From: Streptomyces bacillaris
GTDB lineage: Bacteria; Actinomycetota; Actinomycetes; Streptomycetales; Streptomycetaceae
Assembly: GCF_003268675.1 (NCBI RefSeq)
Contig: NZ_CP029378.1
Span: 3,100,001 to 3,164,000 of the forward strand
Length of the DNA: 64,000 bases
Reading direction: 5' to 3'
Part shown: piece after piece, positions 63,963 through 64,000 of the stretch
Layout of the letters: every line of letters begins with the position of its first letter
Position numbering within the stretch: the stretch's first letter is position 1
Program-made: the position numbers and the translations under genes
The notes under the pieces: generated by a model
What the model was told of the DNA's origin: nothing
Database searches by the model: none
What the model saw: the letters and a program-made list of their open reading frames with translations, nothing else

Positions 63963-64000
63963 AGCGGGCGCGGTGGACGAGCCGGCCCGCCAGTACGGTC
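63961..64000 (-). CDS. Probable amidohydrolase, last codons only
   Basis: Only the end of a minus-strand gene is inside the window. The final residues TVLAGRLVHRAR fit the closing beta-strand of amidohydrolases (typical V...GRVVHR ending). The rest lies beyond base 64000, so the assignment is tentative. Confidence 0.4.
   Translation of the reverse strand, partial: TVLAGRLVHRAR

Overview
High-GC actinobacterial chromosome, almost certainly a Streptomyces. The evidence is dense G/C-ending codon use, many GTG/TTG starts, a chitinase promoter with the paired 12-bp repeats typical of Streptomyces chi genes, a WhiJ/BldB-type regulator cluster, and 2-oxoacid oxidoreductase, polyprenyl synthase, complex I, NlpC/P60 and menaquinone genes in an order I remember from the core of Streptomyces chromosomes (synteny is from memory). 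The window is mostly ordinary chromosomal arm-proximal core with small accessory patches. I see no tRNA, rRNA, CRISPR array, prophage or intact insertion sequence.

Layout. 1-5.7 kb: end of a LuxR-type response regulator, korAB (2-oxoacid:ferredoxin oxidoreductase), then a divergent HxlR regulator and NAD(P)-binding oxidoreductase sharing a near-perfect palindrome. 5.8-13.8 kb: RarD-type transporter, FAD monooxygenase, CGNR regulator with an AHSA1-like protein and a divergent glyoxalase-like protein, a secreted GH18 chitinase with DasR-type promoter repeats, and a HAD hydrolase. 13.8-20.6 kb: a PAS-GAF-PP2C-ATPase phosphatase divergent from a Ser/Thr kinase, then TetR and an ABC-2 exporter pair. 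20.8-32.2 kb: LolA-like exported protein, polyprenyl diphosphate synthase, peptide transporter, CocE-like hydrolase, fumarylacetoacetase coupled to a GPP34 protein, Uma2 nuclease-like protein and RecQ. 32.4-48.5 kb: a complete 14-gene nuoA-N operon on the minus strand, almost every junction overlapping, with a Rex-type operator at its promoter.

49.3-58.0 kb: NlpC/P60 secreted hydrolase, then an accessory patch with an IS5-type transposase remnant, an anti-sigma-like ATPase interrupted by an in-frame TGA, a WhiJ-like XRE regulator and a DUF397 protein. Next come an MFS drug exporter, a 70-residue acidic peptide gene, a metallophosphoesterase, a second CGNR regulator and a lipoprotein next to a decayed partner. 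58.1-60.7 kb: geranylgeranyl-reductase-family flavoprotein, GNAT acetyltransferase and menG. 60.7-61.6 kb: a chimeric pseudogene fusing the start of a sulfonate-type ABC permease to the back half of a TauD dioxygenase. 61.8-63.9 kb: an ECF sigma factor, a proline-rich one-pass membrane protein and a DUF3152 zinc-metalloprotease-like protein in one operon. The window ends in the last codons of a probable amidohydrolase.

How the genes fit together. Respiration is the main theme: complex I (nuo), the quinone methylation step (menG), a flavoprotein probably saturating the menaquinone tail, and a long-chain polyprenyl synthase that could make that tail all lie within 38 kb, with redox control through Rex. 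The most interesting irregular spots are the permease-TauD chimera, the in-frame opal codon in the ATPase of the WhiJ-like cluster, the CGTCATG direct repeats at two promoters flanking a TetR gene, and the sigma/membrane/protease operon.
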